Source of the DNA: Gonatopus flavifemur
Lineage: Eukaryota; Arthropoda; Insecta; Hymenoptera; Dryinidae
Assembly: GCA_018340375.1 (NCBI GenBank)
Contig: JAFFJZ010000014.1
Location: forward strand, 1 to 64,000
Length of the DNA: 64,000 bases
Reading direction: 5' to 3'
A program made the position numbers and the translations under genes. Shown in pieces: positions 25,048 through 36,854 of the stretch. The first letter of the stretch is position 1. Every line of letters starts with the position of its first letter. Below the pieces are notes generated by a model, which did no database searches, had not been told where the DNA came from, and saw only the letters and a list, made by a program, of their open reading frames with translations.

Positions 25048-25346
25048 TAGGGTTACCAGACGTCCTCATTTTAGTGGACATGTCCTCATTTATACCAGTT
25101 GCAGGTCGTGTCCTCTTTTTTTGGCCAGTGTCCTCATTTTTTATGAATTTTCCATAAAAATTTTCAATTCGATTTCTAAGTCAAATATTATATGCTCGTT
25201 ATGCTGTATTAGATATTTAAAATAAAGATATATAATATATGAAAAGCACGGTCTGATTTATACTGGTCTCTAAAAAAAAAAAAAAGGTCATCAGGTATGG
25301 CAGGGGAGGTGTCCTCATTCCGGCCGCCGGCGATCTGGTAACCCTA
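25048..25346. mobile_element. 299-bp hAT-type MITE
   Basis: The ends are TAGGGTTACCAGA and TCTGGTAACCCTA. They are flanked by a perfect 8-bp duplication TTTTTCAC (25,040-25,047 and 25,347-25,354), the hAT signature. The opposite arm of the surrounding foldback (~27,690) lacks the insert and shows the uninterrupted site, which confirms the borders. The interior repeats GTCCTCATTTT several times. Confidence 0.9.
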
Positions 25347-26909
25347 TTTTTCACGATACGAGATCGTTTTCGTAGGATTTTTTGCAGAGAAACGAGGAGT
25401 TATATATTGGTTCTAACGAATTTCATCACCTACTGATGAGACGACGTCCGATTCGGAGGATAAAATGCATCAATTCTTATAGCATTTTGTCTGAGGAATC
25501 CGATGGTATATGATTCATTCTGGTACGCGGCCGTTTTCGTGGGTTTTTTGTCAATAAAAAGCGACATTTCTAACAACTTCTACATGATTTCGGTGAATTT
25601 TGTTATCTCATGATAGGATTTCGTCTGAGTCAGGGGTTGAAAATCATCAATTCCTGAAGGAAATTGTCCAAGGAATTCAATAGTGTACGACTCATTCCGG
25701 TACGCGGCCGTTTTCATGCAGTTTTCGTCGAAAGAAGGCGAGATTTTTGTCGATTTGCACACAATTTGCATGAATTTCGTTATTTAAAGACAAGTCGACG
25801 TCCGATTCTTGGGGTAAAATCTACGGATTCTTATGAGGAGTTGTCTACAGAATCCAGTGATATACGGCTCATTCCGGTACGCCGCCGTGTTCTTGATTTT
25901 TCACGCGAAAAGTCGTTGACTGGTATTTGACGGGATTATCAATACATATGCGACTTCTTCCATCGACCGCAAGGTTGTCGTTCGATCGGGAGAATCTGAT
26001 GCATCAATTCTTATAGGAAATTGTCCAGGGAATCCAATGATGTATGGCTCATTCCGGTACGCGGTCGTTTCCATGGAGTTTTCGTCGACAGGAGGGGAGA
26101 TTTTGTCAATTTGCACAGAATTTGCATGAATTTAGTTATTTGAAGACAAGTCAACGTCCGATTCATGGAGTGAAATCTATGGATTCTCATGAGGAATTGT
26201 CAGCAGAATCCAGTGATTTACGGCTCATTCCGCTACGCTGCCAGGTTGTTGATTTTCCACGTAACCCGTTGGCTGGTATTTGTCGGAATAATCGAGATTA
26301 TGCAAATTCTTCCACCGGCTGCAGGGTTCTCGTTTGATTGAAAGAATGAGATGCATCAATTCTTATAGGAAATTGTCCAAGGATTCCAATGGTGTACAGC
26401 TCATTCCGGTACGCGGCCGTTTTCATGGAGTTTTCGTGGAGAGAAGGGGAGATTTTTGTCAATTCCCACAGAATTTGCATGAATTTCGTTATTTGAAGAC
26501 AAGTCGACGTCCGATTCTTGGACTACAATGTATGGATTTTGATAAGACTTTTGGCGTGGAAAATTCAGAACACCGCGGCGTACCGGATTGAGACGTATTT
26601 CACTGGATTCTGCAGAGAATTCCTCATAAGAATCTATAGATTTTACTCCAAGAATCGGACGTCGACTTGTCTTTGAATAACGAAGTTCATGCAAACTCTG
26701 TGCAAATTGACAAAAATCCTGCCTTCTTCCCACGAAAACTCCATGAAAACGGCCGCGTACCGGAATGAGCCGTACACCATTGGATTCCTTGGACAATTTC
26801 CTATAAGAATTGATGCATCTCATCCTTTCAATCGAACGAGCACCCTGCAGCCGATGCAAGAATTTGCATAATCTCGATTATTCCGTCAAATACCAGTCAA
26901 CGACTCTTG

Positions 26910-27130
26910 CACGGAGAGAAATTTGTAGTTAAATTTACTATGTTATTATTGTTTCCGAGGAACAGACTGAACTATGACGGGTTCCCCCATAAAACATAGT
27001 AAATATGATCAGCATTCTATTGTTGTACCATAGTGAAAATATGCCCTTCATAGTGAAATCCGACAGAATTTAGTCTGTTCCTCGGGAACAATAATAACAT
27101 AGTAAATTCAACTACAAATTTCTCTCCGTG
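26910..27130. mobile_element. 221-bp foldback MITE, CACGGAGAG ends
   Basis: Inverted repeats of about 60 bp (CACGGAGAGAAATTTGTAGT at the left end) enclose a short loop. TG flanks both sides, consistent with a 2-bp duplication. The corresponding place in the other arm of the 3-kb foldback (~25,915) is uninterrupted. Confidence 0.85.
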
Positions 27131-27887
27131 TGGCGTGAAAAATGAAGAACACAGCCGCGTACCGGAATGAGCCCTATATCACTGGATTCTGCAGGCAATT
27201 GCTCATAAGAATCCATAGATTTTACTGCAAGAATTGGACGTCGACTTGTCTTCAAATAACGAAGTTCATGCGAATTGCGTGCAAGCTGACAAAAATCTCG
27301 CCTTCTTCCGACGAAAACTGCATGAAAACGGCCGCGTACCGGAATGAGTCGTACACTATCGAATTCCTTGGACAATTTCCTTTAGGAATTGATGAATTCC
27401 AATCCCTGACTCGGACGACGTCCTATCTTGAGACAACAATATTCACCGGAATCATGTAGAAGTTGTTAGAAATGTCGCTTCTTATTGACAAAAAACCCAC
27501 GAAAACGGCCGCGTACCAAAATGAATCATATACCATCGGATTCCTCAGACAAAATCTTACAAGAATTGATGCATTTTATCCTCCGAATCGAACGTCGTCT
27601 CATCAGTAGGTGATGAAATTCGTTAGAACCAATATATAACTCCTCGTTTCTCTGCAAAAAATCCTATGAAAGCGACCGCGTATCGTGAAGAATCTTTTAT
27701 TTTCGAATTCCTCGTCTCAAATACTACAAATTCATATCTTCAGATATTATCATTATCTCATTCTAGCATGTATTCATGCAGAAAATATTCAAATAGTTCG
27801 GTCGTTTTGTTCAGGTACAGTCCCAGTCAAAACATAACCCCTGCGGCCGACAGCTCGCGGCCGACAGCTTACACTTCATCTCATTGA

Positions 27888-28911
27888 ACGATGTGTTATG
27901 TTTAAATCATTTTATAAGGATTAATTATTCACCTTATAATGATATTTGGAAGTTTCTCCAACAACTAGAATGTAGGAGAATTTCAAAATTTCAAACACAC
28001 AAACATATCTTAATATTCCCCTCATAACCACATGAGTTCACGTGATTCAATAGTTTGTATCGGAATGTATTTATTGTCCCTTTGAAAGTGCAGAGAATAT
28101 ATGAAGATGTGTATTTAATAAAAAATAGTGTGTGATACCCTGGTTAAACAATCCTATCAATTTCTACACACTTACAAATTTTCTGTATTTGTAACAGCAT
28201 TTATGTTCCAGGAGGCCCTTTCGCGATGTATGTTAAATATCAACACAAAACGTGTCAAATCAACACAAAAGTTTTGAATTCACATTGGAAATCTGTTAAT
28301 TTGAGAATTTCATATGTCATTTTTAACACAAACTCTGAGTGCACCTCCTGTGACATAAAATTTTTCGCTCTGTGTATTGAAAGTAGAAAATTGCGATTCA
28401 AACGTAATGGGTATTAATCAATCTCAATTGGAATTCTGTCCGTTCAATCGGAATGAATAGGATTTCTTCATCAAAGGAGTGAATAAAGCATCGAGGAAAA
28501 GATAAATAGGCACTTGAATTGAGGCGAATAATAAAGATGAACTATTCCGAAGGAGAATACATCATTCCTGAACCTCAAAAAATACTCCAACAATTGAATC
28601 AATTCTAATTGTAAATACTACCGAATAAATGTATACTAGCATTTAATGTCTGAAGTATTCAACATGTATTCAATTTGATTCTAGATATCTTGATTATGAT
28701 CAAGTCAGCGTACCTATCAACATAAATCATGGAAGATCAGGTTCGACCATCATGGAAAAATGCTTTGATTTTGGAAGTCCATGAAGGATCTCATTGGATC
28801 ACAAGGAGAGCTTTTGAAAAAGTCGATCATCAAGGCATCAAAAACTCCTCCAAGATATTTGAAAGGATCCTCTTCGATTGTTTTCGCAATCTTCAATGAA
28901 CTCTTCTGATA
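27888..28911. other. No gene seen
   Basis: AT-rich non-coding sequence without a recognisable coding region or complete element. Confidence 0.5.
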
Positions 28912-29030
28912 CACGGAAAAAAAGATGATGTTGGATTTACAACATTTCTTTCGATCACCATAGAAACCCCTAATGTTTCTATGGTGATCGAACGAAACAT
29001 TGTGAATCCAACATCATCTTTTTTTCCGTG
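28912..29030. mobile_element. 119-bp foldback MITE, CACGGAAA ends
   Basis: Nearly perfect hairpin, left end CACGGAAAAAAAGATGATGT and right end its complement. It is flanked on both sides by TA, which fits a 2-bp duplication. Confidence 0.85.
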
Positions 29031-29419
29031 TAAAGTCAAAGTCCTCTGCGAGTACGTGAAGAATTCTCTGTGCTATTTGGGTGATTGCAAATCATCATCA
29101 CTTGTGTTCATTATTAGTACGATATAATATGTTTCATTTACTTCAACACAATCTAAATCAACCCTCCGCATACACTCTGGGTGGCAACCACTCATGAGTC
29201 AGTTCGATGCTCTTTGTTTTGTAGTTCAAAAATGTAAGGTGTAGTGACTAAAATTTGGGTCAGAATTCCTGAAATCGACACGAATTAAATTCTGATTCTC
29301 ATAAGTCAATATAATCTAGCGAAAATGATATCGTTTCATGTTAGAAATGAGTCTGCTGAATGATTGAGTGGAATATTTTTTGTTTGCGCAAGTGATGAAT
29401 CATTGAAGTTTTAAGGAGT

Positions 29420-30100
29420 CTTCCTGCTGGTGAAGATTGTCAAGAAAAAGTTTTTTTCAAACATTTTTGCCACATAGAAAAAATTGAGATATCGTTCTGA
29501 AAATTTTTGGGTATGTTTATTGAACATAAAATATCACCAAAAAAATTTTTTCCAGATTGAAAAAAAATTTTCTCCCCGTTATACTAATTTGAAGAGACAA
29601 ACCTCAAAAAATGACGGTGGGAGTGATTTGTGGCGACCGGGAAATCTGAAAAGAATGCCAAATCATTCCGTGTTGAAGTGCCTATCGCATGAACTAGGAT
29701 ATTTTTTTTCATCCAGAAATAACAAAATGGCGGGCATCTTTCGAGGAAATCGATTTTTGAGGGTGGAAAATCGGATGCAAATCCGACAATTTTCGACCAA
29801 TCAAAAAGATCCTAGTTCATGCGATAGCTACTTCATCAAGGAATAATTTATCATGTTTGTTATTTTTTCATCCACTCGTCCCAAATCACTCCAACGGTCA
29901 TTTTTTTGGGGTTTTTTTCGTTGTTCAAATAAATATAATGAAAAAAATTTTTTTCAATCTGAAAAACATGTGTTTGTAATATTTGAGGTCTAATCAACAT
30001 ACCTGCAAATTTTCAGAACGATGTTTCAATTTTTTCCATGAAAAAGGAATTTTTTCTTGGAAATCCTGACCAGAACGACCTCTTGAGAAACTGTTTTTCT
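29420..30100. repeat. Inverted repeat with nested hairpin
   Basis: The segment ~29,420-29,640 is repeated in reverse at ~29,870-30,100; GGGAGTGATTTGTGGCGA in the left arm pairs with its counterpart near 29,885. Between the arms, CGCATGAACTAGGAT (29,686-29,700) and ATCCTAGTTCATGCG (29,809-29,823) form a second hairpin. It looks like a foldback element. Its ends were not defined. Confidence 0.6.
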
Positions 30101-30277
30101 GAAAGCTCATAATTTTTGAACGGCCCAACCGATGTGGATGAACGAGCACTTGAATTGAAGATAATTGATCGGATGATATGAATTATCTTGAAGAGCCCGA
30201 AACAAATTATTTTTATCGAAAAGAAAGATTCATTCACCAATTTCATAATTGGAACGTTTCAATTATTCAGTGCGTCG

Positions 30278-30464
30278 CACGGGAAAAAATCATGTGTTTG
30301 ATATTTGGATGTGGTAGCTATCTTTTTGCTGTGGCAACAGGAGTTATTGCTACAGGAGCTAAAATATAGTTTCCACAGCAGTTTTTCGCCATCCAAATAT
30401 CGAATACATGAAATGGGTACCGCAGCTAATTCCTAGCTACTATAACGAATTGTTTTTTCCCGTG
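30278..30464. mobile_element. 187-bp MITE, CACGGGAAA ends
   Basis: The termini CACGGGAAAAAA and TTTTTTCCCGTG are inverted, and TTTGATATTTGGATG pairs with CATCCAAATATCGAA inside. CG flanks both ends. Confidence 0.75.
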
Positions 30465-30564
30465 CGCATATCCTTGTACAGCATTCACGACAGGTTTCCA
30501 TGGTGAATCACTGTCGGTAGAATGGCTCAGCTATGTATCTCAAATGTGAAATTCATTCAATCAA

Positions 30565-30589
30565 TTTTAAATATCTGGGGAGCATAATT
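30565..30589 (+). pseudogene. Short 5' piece of RTE-like LINE copy 1
   Basis: This encodes the FKYLGSII segment of the LINE polyprotein and ends exactly at AATT, where a 4.4-kb element has inserted. The remainder of the copy resumes at 34,965. Upstream of ~30,565 similarity to the longer LINE at 38-41 kb stops, so the copy is 5' truncated. Confidence 0.7.
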
Positions 30590-33500
30590 GAAGATCTGGA
30601 TTTAATAACTCGCTGAGCGCTCGAAAACATGAAAAAGTATTGTCCAAGCTATAATTTTTAGCGTGAAAAAAAAAGTTGGAATTTCGAAAAACAAAAAATA
30701 CTGGGTGATAGGTCTTGAAAAATCAACCCAAGTCTCTATTTGTCATTCTTTTCTAGGATCGATAGTTTTGATGAAAAAAAAATAAAATTGCACATTTTTT
30801 TCTACCTTAAATCATTATTTTCCAACATTAAATTCGTTCGATCTCATTCATTTTTCGAAGAATCAAAATAAAACTTACAGATTCTGATTCGTGAAATTCC
30901 AAGGAAGACGACAGTGTTTGAAAAAATTGTAAAAGTTAATAACAAATGATTGATTTTCTAATCCGAAGTGGAACTCATGTTTTCCACGCTTTGCATTGAA
31001 AAAGTGGTGGGGGAAGTATGAGCTACAAAAAACTTCCAGCGACAAAGTTGTTCGCTAGTGTATGGACTAACTTTGTGGAAAATTTCAAGTCGATTGGGTT
31101 ATTACTTTGGAAAATACAACGATTTATTTACAAGCGCGTAACCCTTATTAGTGATGATTCTCACGTAGTTGCAGGTTGAATATGAGAGGCTACACGAAAC
31201 ATCATGTCCACCCGACTTTTCACCGTAAGTTTATATTTCTTGAGATGGAGAATCCAAATATCGAACTACTTCTGCAAAATTCATGTCCCATTCTCAGTTA
31301 TAAACAATTTGACTGTTCAAGACGTGTTTATACCAAAAAGTTCGGTATTTGAGGAGGATAATCGTTCGGGTACAAAAAGTTCTGCATTTCTCGGGGAGAG
31401 ATTATCTATTCAACTCTTTTCTCAATATTTATTTGGATCATTCATTTGAATAATTCATCAAGAATTGAGTGAGTAATTTTCGCATTTTTATTACAAAACA
31501 TTCTACAAAGTTTGGAATTTTTATTATCTTACATAATTACATAAATTGAAGTATAACATAGATTTCTTTTACATGCAATTTCTCATTCTTTTTCGAAAAA
31601 ATGTTTTTGTATTCTGTTTTTCCTGGAATTCTTTTTTCGCAGTCCACTCTTTTATAAAGTTCTTTTAGATGTTTTTCTGCCTATCGGTTTTATCATCATT
31701 TTATCAAAGCTTTATCGAAAAAATTATTCCCTTCCGAACTCAAGTAAGGCATCAATGCTTTAACGTCATTTATTTTCTCTTTTGTTAATCCAATCCTGTC
31801 GGCTGATTCAGTAGTGAGTAATTCATCGAATTCAATGTGCGATACTAACTTATGTTTCGTCGATGCCCCATTGCAAGTATTCAAAATTTGTACGTGATTA
31901 TTTGGATAGTAAATGATTTTCACAGGTTTACTTTTTTGTAATTTTTTCGGCACATCCACTTTCTTCGGAAGGAGAGTTTCAAAATTTTTCACGATGCAGT
32001 CGGTTTCTCTAATCACTGTGAATGGCGGATTCCTCGCACTCTCTATCAACCGAATGTAGTCATCTTGCGTTTCTATTGTTTCCATTTTTTTCTTCTTCTG
32101 ACCATACGAACCAAAGTTGCGATCACAAGAGCAATAAGAATGACCACGAACCGGATATACATGATGGATTTCAACTTGTAATTTTTTCGATAACATCGAC
32201 AGAAAAGTGAATATTAAATAATTTTTATTTTGCCCCCCGCATCCATCCGAAAACAAGTATATTTTGTCATAATAATCAATCTTCAGTTCTTTTTGTATGG
32301 TATCCCAAAGAAAATTACAAACAGTGTTTGCTCCTTTTTTCAAGTTGCCTTCCATGAAAAAATACATATAGCTTCTCTTATGATTACTAAGAACATGTAC
32401 ATTCAAAATATTCAGCCAAATAAGTCGACGGTAAAATTGTTCAGAGACAGGAATTTTTGGCAAAGGCAAGTTTTGGCCGAAATCAAATTCTAGACATAGA
32501 ACATTTGGTTCAGCTAACATAGCTTTCTTCAGAATTTTATGTTCCTCTACACTTTTCTTATGGTTCTCCAATTCAATATTAACTTTATCGCTATTCCTGT
32601 GCTCAAAACAAAAATTACAGACGTCAGTGCGAGGTTTGGAGAAAGTAAAATCAACTTGATGATTGAAATATTTATAATAAGTTGATTCTTTAATTGGAGG
32701 ACTTGAATCACCTGTTTTGTTCTTATAATATTCAATGAATAATTTGTATAAGGTAGATATATTCAAGTCCGAATGATCAAAATACTTCAAAGAAGAACTT
32801 TCACGACCATAGTGTGAATCAGAATGTGGAATACATAAACAATGTTCATAGATCATGTTTTTCAAATCATTGGATAAAAGAATACGGTGATTAATTTTGC
32901 CGCGATTATCTTGCAAAGTCTTACCCTCAAGAATTTTCTTTTGCACACTTGAAAATCTACCTCTCTGAATATTCAATAAAAGACATAGAAAATTTTGACA
33001 AACAGGTACGTTTCCGTACATAGAAACGAAATAATAAGACCATGAATTAACTGTTTTTTCAGCGTTTTCGTTCGGACTTGAAGATGTTTTTTTCATTGTT
33101 TGTTGCAGTAAAATATTTTGTGAATTGTAGTCTCCAGAAGACCAAAACGAGGTGTAGAATTCGTGTTGATGTGATCCGCTGATGTTGCGAAAACATTCTT
33201 TCTTACAGCAGAACATCACGGGCTGAAATACCTTTGCTGGGACCACGTTTTTTGAGCTTGATATATATTCTTTTCCCTGTTGAATAATTAATACATATAC
33301 TTGATAAAAATGAAATTCATGATACGACCGATTACTCTATTTGAAAAGTCCAATACGTTCCAATAGAAACTCATAGACTCTGTGACAACACGACACGGGT
33401 TTCTAAAAGAAATTTTGTTTTCCACCGGCACTTATCCCATTCCTCTGATTGCACAAATAAATATCAATAGAATGTTGTCTCTCACACAAAACTTAATGAA

Positions 33501-34964
33501 AATCCAATAGTGGTTGTGACGAAACGATACGACAAATCTGCAGTAAACTATTGGAATCCATAAAATGACACCTATCAGTTTCTATTAGAGCTCATGCAAA
33601 CAGCATTATACCATAAATCAATAATTTTCAGAAATAGCATACTTCATTTCTTAAAACTTTTCTTTTATTATTCTTCCAACTACTTTCATCTCTCGTCCTT
33701 TTTCTGCCAGTTCGCGCATGATTTCCTCCTGACATTTTTCACCAACGATAATATAATGGATAACAATAAAGTATTACGACAGATTCAAATATTGTATCGA
33801 TAACGGATTATATTTCTTCAATGATGCACGTTGTACATAACAAACTGCACAATAAAACACATCTATAACGTCACTAAGCAGTTGAATCTTCAGAATCATA
33901 AACAAAGCACCGGGACATCGGACACGTGTGTTTTGAAACAAATGAATCCGATCAGCCTTCTCCTACTCCCTCACCCGGGTCGAAAAATTGAAACGATTTT
34001 CATCCTCGTAGTTTTGTAATGTTTTTTTAGCACAGAAATAGCGATAAAGTAAAGGTTTTGTAATAAAAATTGAAAAATTACACACTCGATTCTTGATGAA
34101 TTATTCAAATGAATGATCCAAATAAATATTGAGAAAAGAGTTGAATAGATAATCTCTCCCCGAGAAATGCAGAACTTTTTGTACCCGAACGATTATCCTC
34201 CTCAAATACCGAACTTTTTGGTATAAACACGTCTTGAACAATCAAATTGTTTATAACTGAGAATGGGACATGAATTTTGCAGAAGTAGTTCGATATTTGG
34301 ATTCTCCATCTCAAGAAATATAAACTTACGGTGAAAAGTTGGGTGGACATGATGTTTCGTGTAGCCTCTCATATTCAACCTGCAACTACGTGAGAATCAT
34401 CACTAATAAGGGTTACGCGCTTGTAAATAAATCGCTGTATTTTCCAAAGTAATAACCCAATCGACTTGAAATTTTCCACAAAGTTGGTCCATACACTAGC
34501 GAACAACTTTGTCGCTGGAAGTTTTTTGTAGCTCATACTTCCCCCACCACTTTTTCAATGCAAAGCGTGGAAAACATGAGTTTCACTTCGGATTAAAAAA
34601 TCAATCATTTGTTATTAACTTTTACAATTTTTTCAAACACTGTCGTCTTCCTTGGAATTTCACGAATCAGAATCTGTAGGTTTTATTTTGATTCTTCGAA
34701 AAATGAATGAGATCGAACGAATTTAATGTTGGAAAATAATGATTTAAGGTAGAAAAAAATGTGCAATTTTATTTTTTTTTCATCAAAACTATCGATCCTA
34801 GAAAAGAATGACAAATAGAGACTTGGGTTGATTTTTCAAGACCTATCACCCAGTATTTTTTGTTTTTCGAAATTCCAACTTTTTTTTTCACGCTAAAAAT
34901 TATAGCTTGGACAATACTTTTTCATGTTTTCGAGCGCTCAGCGAGTTATTAAATCCAGGCCTCC
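30590..34964. mobile_element. 4.4-kb DNA transposon with ~900-bp inverted repeats (Sola-like?)
   Basis: The left arm (30,590 to ~31,500) and right arm (~34,055-34,964) are inverted copies of about 910 bp, sharing CTGGATTTAATAACTCGC near the tips. AATT flanks both ends (30,586-30,589 and 34,965-34,968). Removing the element and one AATT restores a continuous LINE reading frame, which proves the borders. It carries one large minus-strand ORF with DUF7869-like motifs. A 4-bp duplication and termini of the type GRAG/GGAG are compatible with a Sola-type element; that assignment is tentative. Confidence 0.85.
31696..33276 (-). CDS. DUF7869-like transposase-related protein
   Basis: The open frame runs from an apparent splice acceptor at 33,277 (TTCAACAG) to the stop at 31,696, about 525 residues without interruption. 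Motifs in order are VVPAKVFQPVMFCCKKEC near the start, DVCNFCFEH (zinc-type CxxC), EFDFGQNLPLPKIPVSEQF, LFSDGCGGQNKNYL and VYPVRGHSYCSCDRNFG. The spaced acidic residues in FDFGQN, SDGCGGQ and DRNFG look like a nuclease-type DDE/D core. Upstream coding exons should exist, since the frame enters from an intron, but I could not place them between 33,280 and 34,050. It is the only candidate transposase of the surrounding element. The family is abundant in insect genomes and usually listed as uncharacterised. Confidence 0.7.
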   Translation of the reverse strand, partial: GKEYISSSKNVVPAKVFQPVMFCCKKECFRNISGSHQHEFYTSFWSSGDYNSQNILLQQTMKKTSSSPNENAEKTVNSWSYYFVSMYGNVPVCQNFLCLLLNIQRGRFSSVQKKILEGKTLQDNRGKINHRILLSNDLKNMIYEHCLCIPHSDSHYGRESSSLKYFDHSDLNISTLYKLFIEYYKNKTGDSSPPIKESTYYKYFNHQVDFTFSKPRTDVCNFCFEHRNSDKVNIELENHKKSVEEHKILKKAMLAEPNVLCLEFDFGQNLPLPKIPVSEQFYRRLIWLNILNVHVLSNHKRSYMYFFMEGNLKKGANTVCNFLWDTIQKELKIDYYDKIYLFSDGCGGQNKNYLIFTFLSMLSKKLQVEIHHVYPVRGHSYCSCDRNFGSYGQKKKKMETIETQDDYIRLIESARNPPFTVIRETDCIVKNFETLLPKKVDVPKKLQKSKPVKIIYYPNNHVQILNTCNGASTKHKLVSHIEFDELLTTESADRIGLTKEKINDVKALMPYLSSEGNNFFDKALIK

Positions 34965-35540
34965 AATTACAGAAAACGGTAAAAGCGAAAGAGATATAAG
35001 AGCAAGAATAGCACAAAGGAAACAGGCTTTCCACCAAAAGAAACAGTTACTATGTTCGAAGAATATGAGCTTAGCAGTGAGAAAGAAATTCTTGAAGGGT
35101 TACGTTTGGAGCACAGCATTATATGGTTGCGAAACTCGGACAATTGGAAAAACGGACCAACGAAGACTTGAAGCTTTTGAAATGTGGTGTTATAGAAAGA
35201 TGCTTAGAATAAAGTGGATAGAGAAAGTGAGGAATGAAGAAGTACTTGAGAAGGTAAATGAAAAAAGAAGTCTCTTGAGACAGGTCGTGAAAAGAAGAAG
35301 TAATCTGATAGGTCACACATTGAGGCATGATAGCTTATTGAAAACAATATTGGAAGGAAAAATGAATGGTAAAACTCGGAGAGGTAGACCTAGATTGAGT
35401 TATATGGAGCAAATTATACAAGATAAGGGTTGCCGTAGATATGCAGAAATTAAGCGGTTAGCGGATAATAGACAGGGTTGGAGGATTTCATCAAACCAGT
35501 CATAAGACTGATTACTTCATGATGATGATGATGACAATTG
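34965..35540 (+). pseudogene. RTE-like LINE copy 1, 3' part
   Basis: The frame encodes the C-terminal region after the reverse transcriptase: TENGKSERDIRARIAQRKQA, SLAVRKKFLKGYVWSTALYG, RRLEAFEMWCYRKMLRIKW, and RRGRPRLSYMEQIIQDKG, stopping at ~35,503. The short TGATGATGATGATG run at 35,518-35,533 is the type of microsatellite tail that ends RTE elements. The copy is 5' truncated and split by the 4.4-kb element. Confidence 0.85.
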
Positions 35541-36313
35541 AACATTCCATTGATGTTCTTGAAGATTTGTGGAAGGAAAGGAATTGGCGTGGGAAACAAT
35601 AACATTATTACTTTTGTCGCAAGAATAACGCAATGACATCATGAAAAATTTCTCAACAGTTCATATTTCAAATAATTCCCACATGTTACAATTCATGGCT
35701 CATAGATGTTATCATTCTCTCGAATGAGAAAGCGGTGCGAATACAGCAGCAACAACTCTCGCATTGTCACCTTTTTTTTGTTGAACAGTCCCAATACGAA
35801 GCTATTTTAAAGTGAATAACCAGCACTATTGAATCGTAGTACGTTCAACTGCAATACTGCTTCCGTACAGAAGGATTGAAATGTACCCAATATATTTGAA
35901 AAATCGATTGAAGACTGAGAAAAACGAATCTTTGGAATTGGAAATAAACATCAATGTCTCACATTGCGCATTGTACAACGATATCTATACTATACTAAAC
36001 GACCTTTCAAATACCACACTGAATCGGATAAAATTTGTACCAAATTGAAATGTGTGATTTCATCTGCCTTTAAATTATCCACCAATTTCTTCCACAGGTC
36101 GAGCAGACAATTGGTAATGCAAGATATCACTCCCTTATGTTTTGAATTCACTCGATATTGAATTAGATAGGAATGAACACAGAATATATACATATCATAT
36201 ATCATATGAGGGCTAGCGAACTGGTCCCAAATCGCGAATACACGACAGGTCTTCACAGACACCACATTTCCCAAGTTTAATTGATTACATTTGTATTCCA
36301 CTTTTTCCTATCA
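35541..36313. other. No gene seen
   Basis: Non-coding AT-rich stretch between the LINE tail and the 3' end of the receptor exon. The receptor's 3' untranslated region would fall here, but no clear poly(A) signal was picked out. Confidence 0.4.
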
Positions 36314-36854
36314 TCAACGAACCACCCTCGATCCACCGCAAAGTATTCTTTTGAAAGCTTGTCTGAATTCCGGTGAAAAAATTGTGTATATGACCGGATT
36401 CAAAGTGCTGTTGAAATATCCAAGCCAGAGGAAAACGCTAGCAACAATGTCGGGTGGTTCACAAAAGTGACAAGTTGCACGTGACAACGCTACAACGAAA
36501 AACGGTAACCAACAAGCAACGAAGGCACCTGTAATAATTGCCAAAGTTTTAGCAGCTTTCCTCTCGCGTTTCGATTCAATTGTTTCCCGTGATCTTTTCG
36601 TCGACGATGTTGTTGCATTCTGTGTTCCAAATGTCGATTGTGTACTACTAACAACGGTGGCCATTGTACTTGTAGCGGTGTACGTTGAGGCTGTTGTTGT
36701 GGTTGTAACCGTTATGATGATGGTTGAAGTCGACGTAGTCGTTGTTGTCATTGATCGATTTTCACCATTGTGAGATAAAGACTTCTCCAACGACGCGGGA
36801 GAGTGATCGGGCGTGGACCGGGTTGAGGTAAACGCTGTTGTCTCTTCTCTCGGC
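36314..36854 (-). CDS. 5-HT1-type serotonin receptor, C-terminal exon
   Basis: The exon starts at a splice acceptor (GCAATATTAG/G) at 36,854 and ends with a stop at 36,314. It encodes a Ser/Thr-rich third cytoplasmic loop with a long Thr run coded by ACA/ACG repeats, then RERKAAKTLAIITGAFVAC leading into transmembrane helix 6 (CWLPFFVVAL, the CWxP motif). Helix 7 follows (FLWLGYFNSTLNPVIYTIF, with NPxxY), then helix 8 (SPEFRQAFKRILCGG). This combination matches Gi-coupled insect 5-HT1 receptors best; another biogenic-amine receptor is possible. The earlier exons (helices 1-5) should lie at higher coordinates, but none was found in the remaining 27 kb, so they are probably outside the window. 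Confidence 0.85.

Larger units (their letters stand above)
24859..27887. mobile_element. 3-kb foldback of ~177-bp units
   Basis: The left arm (24,859 to ~26,530) is repeated in reverse in the right arm (~26,560-27,887), with the centre near 26,550. The outer ends TCATTGAAATGAAGTG and CACTTCATCTCATTGA are inverted copies. Inside the left arm the landmark CATTCCGGTACGCGGCCGT recurs every ~177 bp (tacgc at 25,524, 25,701, 25,878, 26,058, 26,234 and 26,410). The right arm has the complementary units, for example near 26,749, 27,153, 27,331 and 27,509. It has no gene; the short open frames mirror each other across the centre. Two smaller elements are inserted in it. Confidence 0.8.

Noticed and set aside
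31204..34350. Paired 81-residue open frames in both inverted-repeat arms
   Set aside because: They are mirrored copies within the arms of the 4.4-kb element, with no recognisable domain and no expression signal.
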